Part shown: one piece after another, positions 9,168 through 18,364 of the stretch
Numbering within the stretch: the stretch's first letter is position 1
How the letters are laid out: every line of letters begins with the position of its first letter
Origin: Candidatus Baltobacteraceae bacterium
GTDB lineage: Bacteria; Vulcanimicrobiota; Vulcanimicrobiia; Vulcanimicrobiales; Vulcanimicrobiaceae
Reading direction: 5' to 3'
Assembly (NCBI GenBank): GCA_035502855.1
Contig: DATJTX010000031.1
Location: 186,001-250,000, forward strand
Length of the DNA: 64,000 nt
Position numbers and translations under genes: made by a program
The notes under the pieces: generated by a model
What the model was told of the DNA's origin: nothing
The model's database searches: none
The model's input: the letters and a program-made list of their open reading frames with translations, nothing else

Positions 9168-10840
9168 TCAACCTTCTCGACCCGATAACGATCGGACAGA
9201 TCGCGGCCGGGGAGATCATCGAACGGCCGCAATCGATCGTCAAGGAGCTGGTGGAGAACGCGGTCGACGCCGGCGCGGCGCGCGTGAGCGTCGTGCTCGA
9301 ACGCGGCGGCAGCGAACGCATCGACGTGATCGACGACGGCGGCGGAATCGCGCCGGAGGAATTGCCGCTCGCGGTGCGCCGTCACGCAACCAGCAAACTC
9401 GCACGCGCCGAAGATCTCGAGTCGGTTGCGACGTTGGGCTTCCGCGGCGAGGGTCTCGCTTCGATCGCCGCGGTTGCACGCCTCGAGATCGTCACGCGAA
9501 CCGCAGCGTCGCCGATCGGCTCGCGTATCGTCGCACATGCGGAGAGGGCCGAGCCGGTCGAGCCGGCAGCGGCCGCGATCGGGACGCGCGTGAGCGTGAG
9601 CGAGCTTTTTGCGAACGTTCCGGTGCGGCGCGAATATCTCAAAAGCCCGGGCGCGGAGTTTACGCGGATCTCGAGCTGGCTTTCGAGCTTTGCACTCGGG
9701 TATCCGCACGTTACGTTCGTCTTGCGTCACGACGGCAAGGACGTTTGGATTCTGCCGGCCTCGGCCGATCCGCGCGAACGGCTCGCGATGGTCTTCGGAA
9801 AAGACGCCGCCGCGAACCTGATCGCGCTCGAACCCGATGCCGCACGCATGCTCGACGGCAGGGTGAGCGGCTACGTGAGCGCGCCGGGCCACGATCGCGG
9901 CGATCGCCGCATGCAGTTGCTGTTCGTGAACGGACGGCTGCTCCGCAGCACGCTGCTCGCCGGCGCGTGGACCGCCGGCTACACAACCTTCGCGATGATC
10001 GGCCGTCAGCCGTACGGCGTGCTGATGCTCGATCTGCCGCCCGAACACGTCGATCCGAACGTGCATCCGACCAAGAGCGACGTGCGGTTGCGGTTCGGAA
10101 ATCAGGTTTTCGACGCGGTCCGGCGCGCGATCGGGGCAACGCTGCACCATCACGCCACCGCGCGTTTCGCGGATTCGACGAACGGATCGGTTTCGTTCGC
10201 TCCGCAAGAGATCGACGTCTCGCTGCCGCACGTGCAGTCGCTCTTCGAGCGCCCGCTGGGCGATCCGAGCGATGTTCCCGGCTTGCGCATGCGCGTGCTC
10301 GCGCAGCTGCACCGCACCTATATCCTGGCGAGCGACGGCGAAGGGCTCCTCTTGGTCGACCAGCACGCCGCGCACGAGCGCATCGCCTACGAGGCGATCG
10401 TCGAGCGCGCGCGCGAGCGCGCGCCCAGCGAGCCGCTGCTGGTACCGATCGTCGTCGAACTCGATGCGCAGCAAAGCGTTGCGCTGGAACGGGCACTCGA
10501 GCTGCTGCGCGAAGGCGGGCTCGAGATCGAGGCTTTCGGCGAACGAACCTATCGCATCACGGCGACGCCTGCCGGATACGGGGCGCGCGCCTTCGACGTC
10601 GCGGGCTTTCTGGCGGATCTCACCGATGAGCCCAGAGCGCGCGATGTGCGCGAGCGCATCTGGGCCTCGCTCGCATGCCATTCGGTAGCGGTTGCCGGCG
10701 AGCGGCTCGAGTTCGACGAGATGACCGGCTTGATCGAGCGTTTGTCGGTTTGCGCCAACCCGATGCATTGCCCGCACGGACGTCCCACCATGGTGCGGCT
10801 TTCGCCGGATGAGATCGCAAAGATGTTCAAGCGACTCTAA
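9164..10840 (+). CDS. mutL: DNA mismatch repair protein MutL
   Basis: GHKL ATPase that couples MutS to strand incision. The 558 residues include the N-terminal ATP-binding motifs (IAAGEI, ENAVDAG, GFRGEGLAS). The C-terminus carries the metal-binding endonuclease motif DQHAAHERIAYE, plus an ACH where the family has ACR, and a CPHGRP end. It is therefore the nicking type found in bacteria that lack MutH. ATG 9164 overlaps the mutS stop (ATGA) and follows GGAGGAG. Confidence 0.96.
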   Translation: MINLLDPITIGQIAAGEIIERPQSIVKELVENAVDAGAARVSVVLERGGSERIDVIDDGGGIAPEELPLAVRRHATSKLARAEDLESVATLGFRGEGLASIAAVARLEIVTRTAASPIGSRIVAHAERAEPVEPAAAAIGTRVSVSELFANVPVRREYLKSPGAEFTRISSWLSSFALGYPHVTFVLRHDGKDVWILPASADPRERLAMVFGKDAAANLIALEPDAARMLDGRVSGYVSAPGHDRGDRRMQLLFVNGRLLRSTLLAGAWTAGYTTFAMIGRQPYGVLMLDLPPEHVDPNVHPTKSDVRLRFGNQVFDAVRRAIGATLHHHATARFADSTNGSVSFAPQEIDVSLPHVQSLFERPLGDPSDVPGLRMRVLAQLHRTYILASDGEGLLLVDQHAAHERIAYEAIVERARERAPSEPLLVPIVVELDAQQSVALERALELLREGGLEIEAFGERTYRITATPAGYGARAFDVAGFLADLTDEPRARDVRERIWASLACHSVAVAGERLEFDEMTGLIERLSVCANPMHCPHGRPTMVRLSPDEIAKMFKRL

Positions 10841-10841
10841 C

Positions 10842-11732
10842 GTGCCCGTTCTGATTCTCGCCGGCGCGACCGCATCGGGGAAGACCGATCTTGCGGTCTC
10901 GCTTGCGCAACGCTTCGATGCCGAGATCGTCGGCGCCGACTCGCGTCAAATCTACCGCGGCATGCCGATCGGCACCGCCGCTCCGAGCGAGGGGCAGGCG
11001 CGCGCCGTTCCGCATCATTTGATCGGCTTTCTCGATCCGTACGAGCGTTACTCCGCCGCCCGTTACGCGCGGGACGCGGTGCGGACGATCGAAGCCATTC
11101 GAGCGCGTGGACGGCGCGCGATCGTCGTGGGCGGCACCGGATTCTATCTACGCGCTTTAGCCGGCGACGTCGATCTCGCGCCGCAATACGACGAGGCGCT
11201 GCGCGAGCGGCTCGCCCGCGAGGCGCGCTTGCATCCCCCGGATGTGTTGTGGTCGTGGCTGCGCGCGCGCGATCCGCGGCGAGCTGCGACGCTCGAACCC
11301 GCCGACTCGTATCGCGTGATTCGGGCGCTCGAGGTTGCGCTGGCGGCGCCGAGCACGCGCGGCGACGGCGCGGCCGGTGTCACGCTGCGAAGCGCGCGCA
11401 TTCCGTTCGTCAAGGTTGCGCTCGACGTTCCGCTCGCGACGATCGACGCACGGATCGACGCGCGCACCGACGTGATGCTGGCGCAAGGGTTGCTCGACGA
11501 AGCGGAACGAATCGGAGCCGCCGCGGTCGCGGCGAATGCCGTCGGTTATCCGCAAGCGTTAGCGTTCTTGAACGGTTGGAGCACGCGCGAGGAGCTGCGC
11601 ACCGCGCTGGTTCGCGCAACGCGCCGCTATGCGCGCCGGCAACGTTCGTGGTTGCGCTCGGAACCGGGCGTGAGCTGGCTCGCGCCCGATTCGGTCGAGT
11701 CGGCGGCAAGGGAAAAGCTCGGCTGGACGTAA
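10842..11732 (+). CDS. miaA: tRNA dimethylallyltransferase MiaA
   Basis: Transfers dimethylallyl to A37 of tRNAs reading UNN codons, making the substrate of MiaB. The 296 residues show the P-loop GATASGKT at the N-terminus, [10 protein letters not shown], the [11 protein letters not shown] motif and a C-terminal [12 protein letters not shown] motif. I chose GTG 10842, one base after the mutL stop, because it puts the P-loop in its usual place. It is followed at 14 bases by hfq, the common mutL-miaA-hfq order. Confidence 0.95.
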   Translation: MPVLILAGATASGKTDLAVSLAQRFDAEIVGADSRQIYRGMPIGTAAPSEGQARAVPHHLIGFLDPYERYSAARYARDAVRTIEAIRARGRRAIVVGGTGFYLRALAGDVDLAPQYDEALRERLAREARLHPPDVLWSWLRARDPRRAATLEPADSYRVIRALEVALAAPSTRGDGAAGVTLRSARIPFVKVALDVPLATIDARIDARTDVMLAQGLLDEAERIGAAAVAANAVGYPQALAFLNGWSTREELRTALVRATRRYARRQRSWLRSEPGVSWLAPDSVESAAREKLGWT

Positions 11733-11746
11733 AGTCCACGATTGAC

Positions 11747-11989
11747 ATGCCCGGCAGTCTTCAAGACAGCTTTCTCGCCGAATGCCGACGCGGCGGTACC
11801 GCCGTGACCGTCTACCTCATGAACGGCTTCCAGCTCCGCGGCACCGTCAAGGGGTTCGATCCGTTTACCTTGCTCCTGGAATACGAGGGCAAGACGCACC
11901 TGATTTACAAGCACGCGATTTCGACGATCTCGCCGGCCGCGCCGGTCGCCGTGCACGAGAACGGCGAAGGAGCGCAGGCAAGCTCATGA
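11747..11989 (+). CDS. hfq: RNA-binding protein Hfq
   Basis: Small Sm-like hexameric RNA chaperone. The 80 residues contain Sm1 ([12 protein letters not shown]) and the Sm2 signature YKHAISTI, both close to consensus. The N-terminal [10 protein letters not shown] is also typical (Q-D-x-F-L). It lies after miaA, and its stop overlaps the dapF start (ATGA). Start chosen at the ATG that gives the normal Hfq N-terminus; the frame is open further upstream inside miaA. Confidence 0.96.
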   Translation: MPGSLQDSFLAECRRGGTAVTVYLMNGFQLRGTVKGFDPFTLLLEYEGKTHLIYKHAISTISPAAPVAVHENGEGAQASS

Positions 11990-12753
11990 GCGCTCGCGTC
12001 GCCGTCTCGAAAATGCACGGCGCGCGCAACGACTTCATCGTCCTGGATGCGCGAAAGCAATCGGTCGACGACGTGCACGCGTTCGCCCGGCGCTGGTGCG
12101 ACCGCCGCGCGGGCGTCGGCGCCGACGGCTTGCTGGTGATCGGAACGTCGGCGCGCGCGCCCGTCTCGATGCGCGTCATCAACGCGGACGGCAGCGAGGC
12201 CGAGATGTGCGGGAACGGCGTGCGCTGCGTCGCGCGCTATCTCGACGAACGCGGCGAAGGCGCGCAGCTCGAGATCGATACGATGGGCGGGCTCATCCGT
12301 ACCAGCGTGATCGAACGCGGCGAGGTCTATCAGGTGCGGGTCGACGTCGGCGAGCCGCAAATCGTCAGCCGTGACGCGACGCATCCGCAGAGTGCGGTGG
12401 TCGTGGTCGGCAATCCGCACCTCGTGCTCTTTCGCGAAACGATCGACGCATTCGATCTGCGCGCGCTCGGCGAAGAGGCCGCCGCCGAGTTTCCCGGCGG
12501 GATCAACGTTCATCTGGTCGAGGTTGATTCGCCCGCCTCGTTGCGCGCGCGCCACTATGAGCGCGGTGCCGGGCTGACGATGGCGTGCGGTACCGGCGCG
12601 GTCGCCAGCGCCGTCGCGGCGGCGGCGCGCGGCGACGTGCGCAGCCCCGTGCTGGTGCGCGTCCCCGGCGGCGAATTGAGCATCGAGTGGAACGGCAGCG
12701 GCCATGCGTTCATGACCGGTCCGGCGGTGCACGTTTTCGATACCCAACTATGA
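11986..12753 (+). CDS. dapF: Diaminopimelate epimerase
   Basis: Converts LL- to meso-diaminopimelate for lysine and peptidoglycan synthesis using two catalytic cysteines. These are in [15 protein letters not shown] (near residue 73) and ACGTGAVAS (near residue 204). The N-terminal KMHGARNDF is the family start. 255 residues, slightly short but complete. Coupled by 4-base overlaps to hfq before and the radical SAM gene after it. Confidence 0.95.
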   Translation: MSARVAVSKMHGARNDFIVLDARKQSVDDVHAFARRWCDRRAGVGADGLLVIGTSARAPVSMRVINADGSEAEMCGNGVRCVARYLDERGEGAQLEIDTMGGLIRTSVIERGEVYQVRVDVGEPQIVSRDATHPQSAVVVVGNPHLVLFRETIDAFDLRALGEEAAAEFPGGINVHLVEVDSPASLRARHYERGAGLTMACGTGAVASAVAAAARGDVRSPVLVRVPGGELSIEWNGSGHAFMTGPAVHVFDTQL

Positions 12754-13958
12754 TCGGTCTGGCCTATTGCGATCGCGCGGGTCGTATTTACTATGATGAA
12801 ACGCGCACGCCGCTGGCCGACGGCGGGATCGTTCGCGAAGCGTTTGCCGACGAATTGATTCCGGCGCCGCCGGGAACGGTCGAGATGATCTTGCCGGGAC
12901 GGCGCGCGCGCACGACCGCCGGCACGGTGCGCGGGCGCTACGCGTTGGCCGTGATGCTGCCGGCCGGTTACACGCGGCTGCTCGTTCCCGCCTACGCGCC
13001 GGAAGAGGGCGCGCCCGCCCTCCCGCTCTTCGGTTACACGTTTGCCGCGGTCATCGACGACCGGCTGCACGTGGCCGCGATGAAGACCGACGAGAGCGAG
13101 GACTGGCAGCCGCGCGCGTTCACACCGGGTGAACTCGAGACGCTCCTCGAGCGGCGCATGAAGACCGATCCCGGTAATCAAGTACTGGCCCAAGTCGCGC
13201 TCTGCTCGCGCGAGTACGGCTGTTTCACCGCCCAGAACGTCTTTCTCGAACGCGGCGAGGCGGCGCTCCCGGTTTCGCCAAAATGCAACGCACGCTGCAT
13301 CGGCTGCATCTCCGAGCAGGAACCGGATGCCGGATTGCCCTCGCCGCAAGCCCGTATCGAATACGAGACCACGGCGAACGAACTCGCGCGCATTGCGATC
13401 CACCACTTGGAGCGCGTCGACGACGGCATCGTCTCGTTCGGACAGGGCTGCGAGGGCGAACCGCTGCTGCGCTCGATCGCGATCGCGGCGGCGATCGAAC
13501 GCATCCGCACGGCGCGACCGAACGGTACGATCAACCTCAACACCAACGGCAGTCTTCCAAGCGCGCTCGAACGCTGCATCGACGCCGGGCTGCAAGCCGT
13601 CCGCATCAGCCTCAACTCGTTCCGCCCGCGGGTCTACGCCGCGTACTACCGCCCGATCGGCTACACGCTGGAAGACGTCTTCGCATCGGTTCGTTTGGCG
13701 GTGCGGCACGGTTTGCGCGTCAGCCTGAATCTGCTCACGCATCCGGGCGTAACCGACGATGAAGACGAGGTCACCGCGATGACGGCGCTTCTCGACGAGA
13801 CGCCGGTTGCGATGATTCAAACGCGCACGCTGAATATCGATCCGCAATGGTATTTCGACGCGGTTGGACGTCCGCGCAATCCGATCGGCATGCGGCGGGT
13901 CATCGAAACGATCCGTCGAACTCCCGTCGCGGTCGGCAACTTCACCCACACCCATTAA
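12750..13958 (+). CDS. Radical SAM protein of unknown substrate
   Basis: 402 residues. An N-terminal region of about 170 residues without a recognised domain precedes a radical SAM core with the CNARCIGC cluster motif (CX3CX2C, near residue 178), a GQGCEGEPL motif resembling the GGEP stretch, and INLNTNGS, typical of SPASM-like and MoaA-like barrels. No C-terminal SPASM cysteines are visible. The 4-base overlap with dapF suggests co-translation with the DAP/tRNA run, but no specific reaction can be named. Confidence 0.8.
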   Translation: MIGLAYCDRAGRIYYDETRTPLADGGIVREAFADELIPAPPGTVEMILPGRRARTTAGTVRGRYALAVMLPAGYTRLLVPAYAPEEGAPALPLFGYTFAAVIDDRLHVAAMKTDESEDWQPRAFTPGELETLLERRMKTDPGNQVLAQVALCSREYGCFTAQNVFLERGEAALPVSPKCNARCIGCISEQEPDAGLPSPQARIEYETTANELARIAIHHLERVDDGIVSFGQGCEGEPLLRSIAIAAAIERIRTARPNGTINLNTNGSLPSALERCIDAGLQAVRISLNSFRPRVYAAYYRPIGYTLEDVFASVRLAVRHGLRVSLNLLTHPGVTDDEDEVTAMTALLDETPVAMIQTRTLNIDPQWYFDAVGRPRNPIGMRRVIETIRRTPVAVGNFTHTH

Positions 13959-13963
13959 TTTTT

Positions 13964-15061
13964 GTGAAACTGCAGTACATCGTCGTGCTGGTTCTCGCCG
14001 GCATCGGCTACGGCATGATCGAGCCTGGGCGTCTGACCTACGCCTTCGGGCACGCGACGCTCTACGTGTTGCTGCCCGCGCTGCTCTTCGAAGCCGCCTG
14101 GAATTTGCGCTATCGCGCGATGCTGCGCGGCTGGCGTGCGATCGCGATCCTCGCCGTGCCGGGCGTGCTGCTCACCGCGGTCCTGATCGCGGGCGCGCTC
14201 GCGGTCGTGCACGTGCCGTTCAAGACCGGGTTGCTCGCCGGGGCAATCCTCTCGGCGACCGATCCGATCGCCGTGGTCGGGATCTTCCGCCGGATGCGCG
14301 TGCCCGCGCTGCTCAGCACGATCGTCGAATGTGAGTCGCTCTTCAACGATGCGGTCGCGGTTGCGCTCTATCGCGCCGTGCTCGCGGCGGTGCTGGCCGG
14401 GTCGGTCGGCGCTGCGGGTCTCGCGCAGATCTCGGCGACCGCGATCGCCGGCGTGATCGGCGGCATCGCGATCGGAATCGGTATCGCGTTCGTCGCCGCG
14501 GCGCTGTTGCGAAATCGCAACGACGTCGTCCTGCAGATCCTCGCCACCGGCCTGTGCGCATACGTCAGCTATTACGCTGCCGATCGGCTCGACTGTTCGG
14601 GCATTTTTGCGACCATTGCCGGCGGCATCGCCATCCGCTCCTTCGAGCGACGGTGGATCAGTCTCACCGTCGCCGAGGACGTCAATCGCTTTTGGGACGT
14701 GGCCGCGCTGGTCGCGAATGCGCTCGTCTTCTTTCTGGTCGGCGCGGCGCTCGACGTGTCGATCGTTACGCTCGACCCGGCGTTCGTGCTGGCGGCGCTA
14801 GCGGGCGTGATGATCGCTCGCGTCGCCGTGTCCGGCTTGCTGCTCCCGACCGGCTACCCGCGCGAGTGGCTCGACGTCGTCCGCGTGGCGGGGATGCGCG
14901 GGGCGCTCTCGCTGGCGCTGGCGATCGCGCTGCCGCAGGTACCGCAGCGCGAGGCGATCATCGCGGCGACATTTGCGGTCGCGCTTGCGACGATCATCTC
15001 ATCGACGCTGACCGTGCCCCCGGTGGTCGCGAGGGTCGCTGCACGACGTCCGAACGGATGA
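13964..15061 (+). CDS. CPA1-type Na+/H+ (or K+/H+) antiporter
   Basis: Polytopic membrane exchanger. The 365-residue protein carries ATDPIAVVGIFRRM, ECESLFNDAVAV with the ion-binding Asp, and a DCSGIFATIAGG half-helix, all NhaP/NHE features. It is about one helix shorter at the N-terminus than many CPA1 proteins and begins at GTG 13964, five bases after the radical SAM stop. It stands at the start of a long Na+/K+ region (kdp, KdpD-like sensor, TrkA proteins), so a role in cation balance fits. Confidence 0.85.
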   Translation: MKLQYIVVLVLAGIGYGMIEPGRLTYAFGHATLYVLLPALLFEAAWNLRYRAMLRGWRAIAILAVPGVLLTAVLIAGALAVVHVPFKTGLLAGAILSATDPIAVVGIFRRMRVPALLSTIVECESLFNDAVAVALYRAVLAAVLAGSVGAAGLAQISATAIAGVIGGIAIGIGIAFVAAALLRNRNDVVLQILATGLCAYVSYYAADRLDCSGIFATIAGGIAIRSFERRWISLTVAEDVNRFWDVAALVANALVFFLVGAALDVSIVTLDPAFVLAALAGVMIARVAVSGLLLPTGYPREWLDVVRVAGMRGALSLALAIALPQVPQREAIIAATFAVALATIISSTLTVPPVVARVAARRPNG

Positions 15062-15110
15062 TCCGTTCGGAGGCTGGGCGGTACGCGCTCGCTGCGATAC
15101 GCTACGAGCG

Positions 15111-16199
15111 ATGTTCCACGCCCTCGTTTTGGCGGCGATCGTTGCTGCATCGCCTTCCGCAACTCCGTCACCATCCCCGGCGCCGACGGCTTCGCCTGCG
15201 CCCGCATACTCGGTGCACGGCGCCTTTTCCGGATACGGGAATTTCAAGACGCAGAGCGATCTTGCGACCCAAACCGACGTAAGCAACGCGCTCCTCACCT
15301 TCTCGAAAAACACCGGACGAGTGCAAGCGAGCGTGACCACCGGCGCGTACGCGTTTCCGGTGGCCGGTCAGCCGCTCGTCCCGACGACGAGGCAGCCGGG
15401 CGCGAACACCGCGCTGTACGGTGCCGTGCCGGCGTACGATGTGGCGTATGTCCCGAACGGCAACGTGACGGTGAGCGCTGGTCAGCTCGCGACCATGCTC
15501 GGCCAAGAGAACGGCTTCACCTTTCAGAATGTCGATATTCAGCGCGGCATCGTGTGGGCGGCGGAGCCGACGTTCAGCCGCGGCGTGCGCGTCGCGTACA
15601 CCAACGGTAAGATGACCGGCGATCTCGAGTACGACGACGGCTACTATTCCGGCAGCAGCGGACGCGCGGTCGAGGGCCTGGCCGGCTGGGCGCCGACGGC
15701 CAACACCGACTGGAGCTTCGCGTTCATCGTTCCGGGCGCAAACACGCCGCCGAACGTCACCGCTGCAATCGCGAACAAACGGGAGTACGATTTCATGCTG
15801 ACGCAGCAGTTCGGAAAGCTGCAGCTCGAACCGTACGTACTCTACGTCCAATCGCCCGCCTCGGCCGCACTCGGCTACACCGGCAGCGAGAGCGCACTCG
15901 GTGCCGCCCTCCTCGCGAACTACGCGTGGAACGCCGTCTATTCGGTCGGCGGGCGCTTCGAGTCGTTCGGCAACCATGGCGCGACCGCCGACACCTCGCT
16001 CAACGCGGATCTCGTCGGCTTTGGCCCCGGAAGCCGCGCCACCACGTGGACGATTACGCCGCAATATCATCCCGGCCCGTTCTTCGCGCGCGCCGAATAC
16101 TCGTTGGTCACGGTGAACGATGCGATCGTCGGGTTCGGCCCCACCGGGACACTTACCGATCAATCCCGCTTTCTCGTCGAACTGGGAGCGCAATTCTGA
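15111..16199 (+). CDS. Porin-like outer-membrane beta-barrel protein
   Basis: 362 residues: a signal peptide, a Pro/Ser/Ala-rich linker (about 15-32), then alternating hydrophobic/polar strands rich in Gly, Tyr and Asn, ending in GAQF with a terminal Phe as in BamA-folded barrels. I cannot assign a substrate. It lies immediately upstream of kdpF (its stop TGA shares a base with the kdpF ATG), so it may be co-transcribed with the K+ pump and admit cations. TACGCT lies 7 bases before the ATG and there is no Shine-Dalgarno site. Confidence 0.72.
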   Translation: MFHALVLAAIVAASPSATPSPSPAPTASPAPAYSVHGAFSGYGNFKTQSDLATQTDVSNALLTFSKNTGRVQASVTTGAYAFPVAGQPLVPTTRQPGANTALYGAVPAYDVAYVPNGNVTVSAGQLATMLGQENGFTFQNVDIQRGIVWAAEPTFSRGVRVAYTNGKMTGDLEYDDGYYSGSSGRAVEGLAGWAPTANTDWSFAFIVPGANTPPNVTAAIANKREYDFMLTQQFGKLQLEPYVLYVQSPASAALGYTGSESALGAALLANYAWNAVYSVGGRFESFGNHGATADTSLNADLVGFGPGSRATTWTITPQYHPGPFFARAEYSLVTVNDAIVGFGPTGTLTDQSRFLVELGAQF

Positions 16200-16288
16200 T
16201 GCAATTCGATGACGTCGTCGGTATCATTTTGACCCTCGCCGGTCTCGTGTATCTCACGTATGCGATGCTTCGTCCGGAAAAATTCTAG
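16199..16288 (+). CDS. kdpF: K+-transporting ATPase subunit KdpF
   Basis: 29-residue single-helix membrane peptide that stabilises the KdpABC complex. It ends YAMLRPEKF, matching the conserved LLRPEKF end of KdpF, and is followed by kdpA. The ATG shares one base with the preceding stop codon. Confidence 0.9.
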   Translation: MQFDDVVGIILTLAGLVYLTYAMLRPEKF

Positions 16289-16298
16289 GAGTCACGAC

Positions 16299-16385
16299 AT
16301 GCTGCTCGAGTTAGGGATCATCGCCATCGGAGTCGTCGTGTTCTATATTTTCGATCGCTACGTGGTCGGTTTGGAGGAGCTGTGA
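16299..16385 (+). CDS. 28-residue single-helix membrane peptide inside the kdp operon
   Basis: ATG 16299 follows AGGAG at 7 bases. The peptide is one hydrophobic helix (residues about 4-18) followed by a short acidic tail (YVVGLEEL). Its TGA shares a base with the kdpA ATG, and the kdpA ribosome site (GGAGGAG) is inside its last codons, so translation is likely coupled. It is not a second KdpF by sequence (no LRPEKF). Function unknown; a second small Kdp subunit is an inference from position. Confidence 0.6.
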   Translation: MLLELGIIAIGVVVFYIFDRYVVGLEEL

Positions 16386-18085
16386 TGACCGTCATCGGTT
16401 GGGTCCAAGCGCTCGTCATCCTCGGCCTCGTCCTCCTCTGCGTCAAACCGCTCGGCGCCTACATGGCGCGCGTGTTCGAAGGAGAGCGCACGTTTCTCGC
16501 GCCGGTCCTCGCACCGCTCGAGAAGCTCATCTACCGCATCTGCCGGATCGATCCAAACCAGGAGATGCGGTGGTACACGTACCTCTTTGCCGTCCTCGGA
16601 TTCCACGTGGTCGGTCTGGTGTTTCTCTACGCGCTGCTGCGTACGCAGGCGTGGCTTCCGCTCAACCCGCAAGGCTTCGGCAATCTCGCCCCCGATCTGG
16701 CATGGAACACCGCGGTCAGCTTCCTGACGAATACGAACTGGCAGTTCTACTCCGGCGAGAGCACGATGAGCTACCTCTCGCAGATGATGGGGCTCGCGTG
16801 GCACAACTGGGTCTCGGCAGCGCTCGGGATTTGCCTGGCAATCGCGCTGTTCCGCGGGATCGCGCGAACGACGATCAACACGTTGGGGAACTTCTGGGCC
16901 GACATGACACGCTGTCTGCTTTATGTTTTTCTTCCGATCTGTATCGTGGGTTCGCTGCTTCTCGTGTGGCAAGGCATGCCGCAGAATTTCCATGGATACA
17001 CCAACGTGGTCTCGATCGAAGGCTTCAAGCAGACGATCACGCAAGGCCCGATGGCCTCGCAAGAGTGGATCAAAGACATGGGAACCAACGGCGGCGGATT
17101 CGTGAACGCGAACTCGGCCTCGCCGAACGAGAACCCGACGCCGCTGAGCAATCTCTTCGAACTGTTCTCGATCTTCTTGATCGGCGCGGCGCTGACGTAC
17201 ACGTTCGGCCGCATGGTCAAGGACCAGCGTCAAGGCTGGGCGATCTTGGCGACGATGTCGATCGTCTTCCTCGCCATGTTCGCCGTGTGCTACGCGAGCG
17301 AGGCGGCGGGAAATCCGATCGTGCACAGCCTCGGCGTCGCCGGCGCAAACATGGAAGGCAAAGAGGCGCGCTTCGGTGTCGCGGCCTCGGCGCTCTTTGC
17401 GACGATGACCACGGTGACGTCGTGCGGCGCGGTGAACTCGATGCACGATTCCTTTACCGCGTTGGGCGGTTTGGTCCCGCTGGTCGACATCCAGCTCGGC
17501 GAGATCATCTTCGGCGGCGTCGGCAGCGGCATGTACGGCATGCTGATGATGATCGTGCTGACGGTCTTCATCGCGGGCCTGATGGTCGGGCGCACCCCCG
17601 AGTATCTCGGCAAGAAGATCGAACGCAAGGAAATGCAGCTCGCCATCCTGTTTTTCTTGATCCCGCCGGCCTTCGTGCTGGTGCCGGCCGCGATCGCCGC
17701 GGTTACCCCTGTCGGACTCGCGACACTCAACAACGCCGGGCCGCACGGGTTCTCGGAGATTTTGTACGCGTTCACTTCGATGGTCGGCAACAACGGCAGC
17801 GCGTTCGCCGGCATCGGGCCGAACGTGTTCTATAACCTCGTGGGAAGCGTGGCGATGCTCTTCGGCCGCATCGGCATGTTCATTCCGGCGATCGCGCTCG
17901 CCGGCGCGCTTGCGGGAAAGAAGGCGGTGGCAGCCGGTCCCGGCACCTTCGAAACGCACTCGCCGATCTTTATCGCGCTGTTGATCGGAACGATCGTCAT
18001 CGTCGGCGCGCTCACGTTCTTCCCGGCCGACGCGCTCGGCCCGATCGTCGAACAACTCTACATGCTGCAAGGAAAGACGTTCTAG
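16385..18085 (+). CDS. kdpA: K+-transporting ATPase subunit A
   Basis: Potassium-channel-like subunit of the Kdp high-affinity K+ pump, in the inner membrane. The 566 residues match family length and show repeated selectivity-filter-like segments such as TNTNWQ, GTNGGGF, TSCGAVN and VGNNGSAF. ATG 16385 directly follows a GTG that could also start it. The stop TAG at 18083-18085 touches the left end of an inverted-repeat element that separates it from kdpB. Confidence 0.96.
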   Translation: MTVIGWVQALVILGLVLLCVKPLGAYMARVFEGERTFLAPVLAPLEKLIYRICRIDPNQEMRWYTYLFAVLGFHVVGLVFLYALLRTQAWLPLNPQGFGNLAPDLAWNTAVSFLTNTNWQFYSGESTMSYLSQMMGLAWHNWVSAALGICLAIALFRGIARTTINTLGNFWADMTRCLLYVFLPICIVGSLLLVWQGMPQNFHGYTNVVSIEGFKQTITQGPMASQEWIKDMGTNGGGFVNANSASPNENPTPLSNLFELFSIFLIGAALTYTFGRMVKDQRQGWAILATMSIVFLAMFAVCYASEAAGNPIVHSLGVAGANMEGKEARFGVAASALFATMTTVTSCGAVNSMHDSFTALGGLVPLVDIQLGEIIFGGVGSGMYGMLMMIVLTVFIAGLMVGRTPEYLGKKIERKEMQLAILFFLIPPAFVLVPAAIAAVTPVGLATLNNAGPHGFSEILYAFTSMVGNNGSAFAGIGPNVFYNLVGSVAMLFGRIGMFIPAIALAGALAGKKAVAAGPGTFETHSPIFIALLIGTIVIVGALTFFPADALGPIVEQLYMLQGKTF

Positions 18086-18360
18086 GAGCCTCCAATGATA
18101 TCCACGTATCGATCGTTCGCTTGTGAAGCACCCCGGATGCTAGGCGTCCGCGATGGAGCGTACCCGCAGCGGTCCGTGACTGAGCGGACAACGACGCAGA
18201 CGGAGTGCTTCAAAGCGAACCCTCCGGGCGGGCGCACATTCGCCACATCTCGTCGTCGCTGCGTCAGTCACGATGCACTGCGGCATCGCTCCCTCCTCGC
18301 TTCTCGATCTGCGGCAAATGTGAAGTCCGCGATCGATACGCTGATATCATCGGAGGCTCC
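18085..18360 (+). repeat. 276-bp foldback (MITE-like) element between kdpA and kdpB
   Basis: The two ends form terminal inverted repeats: 18085-18115 and 18330-18360 are complementary at 28 of 31 positions. Inside, 18155-18183 and 18264-18292 (29 bases each) are also largely complementary, sharing GGAGCG, CGCAG and CGTGACTGA. A local hairpin pairs 18116-18131 with 18205-18219. No open reading frame of note is present. The right arm carries the GGAGG ribosome site of kdpB, and the left arm carries its complement CCTCC, so in the mRNA the element could hide that site. Probably an inserted foldback element, or a large RNA regulatory structure. Confidence 0.75.
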
Positions 18361-18364
18361 TTAA

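Noticed and set aside
16299-16385. Second copy of KdpF
   Set aside because: Similar size and topology, but none of the LRPEKF residues that define KdpF; left as unknown.
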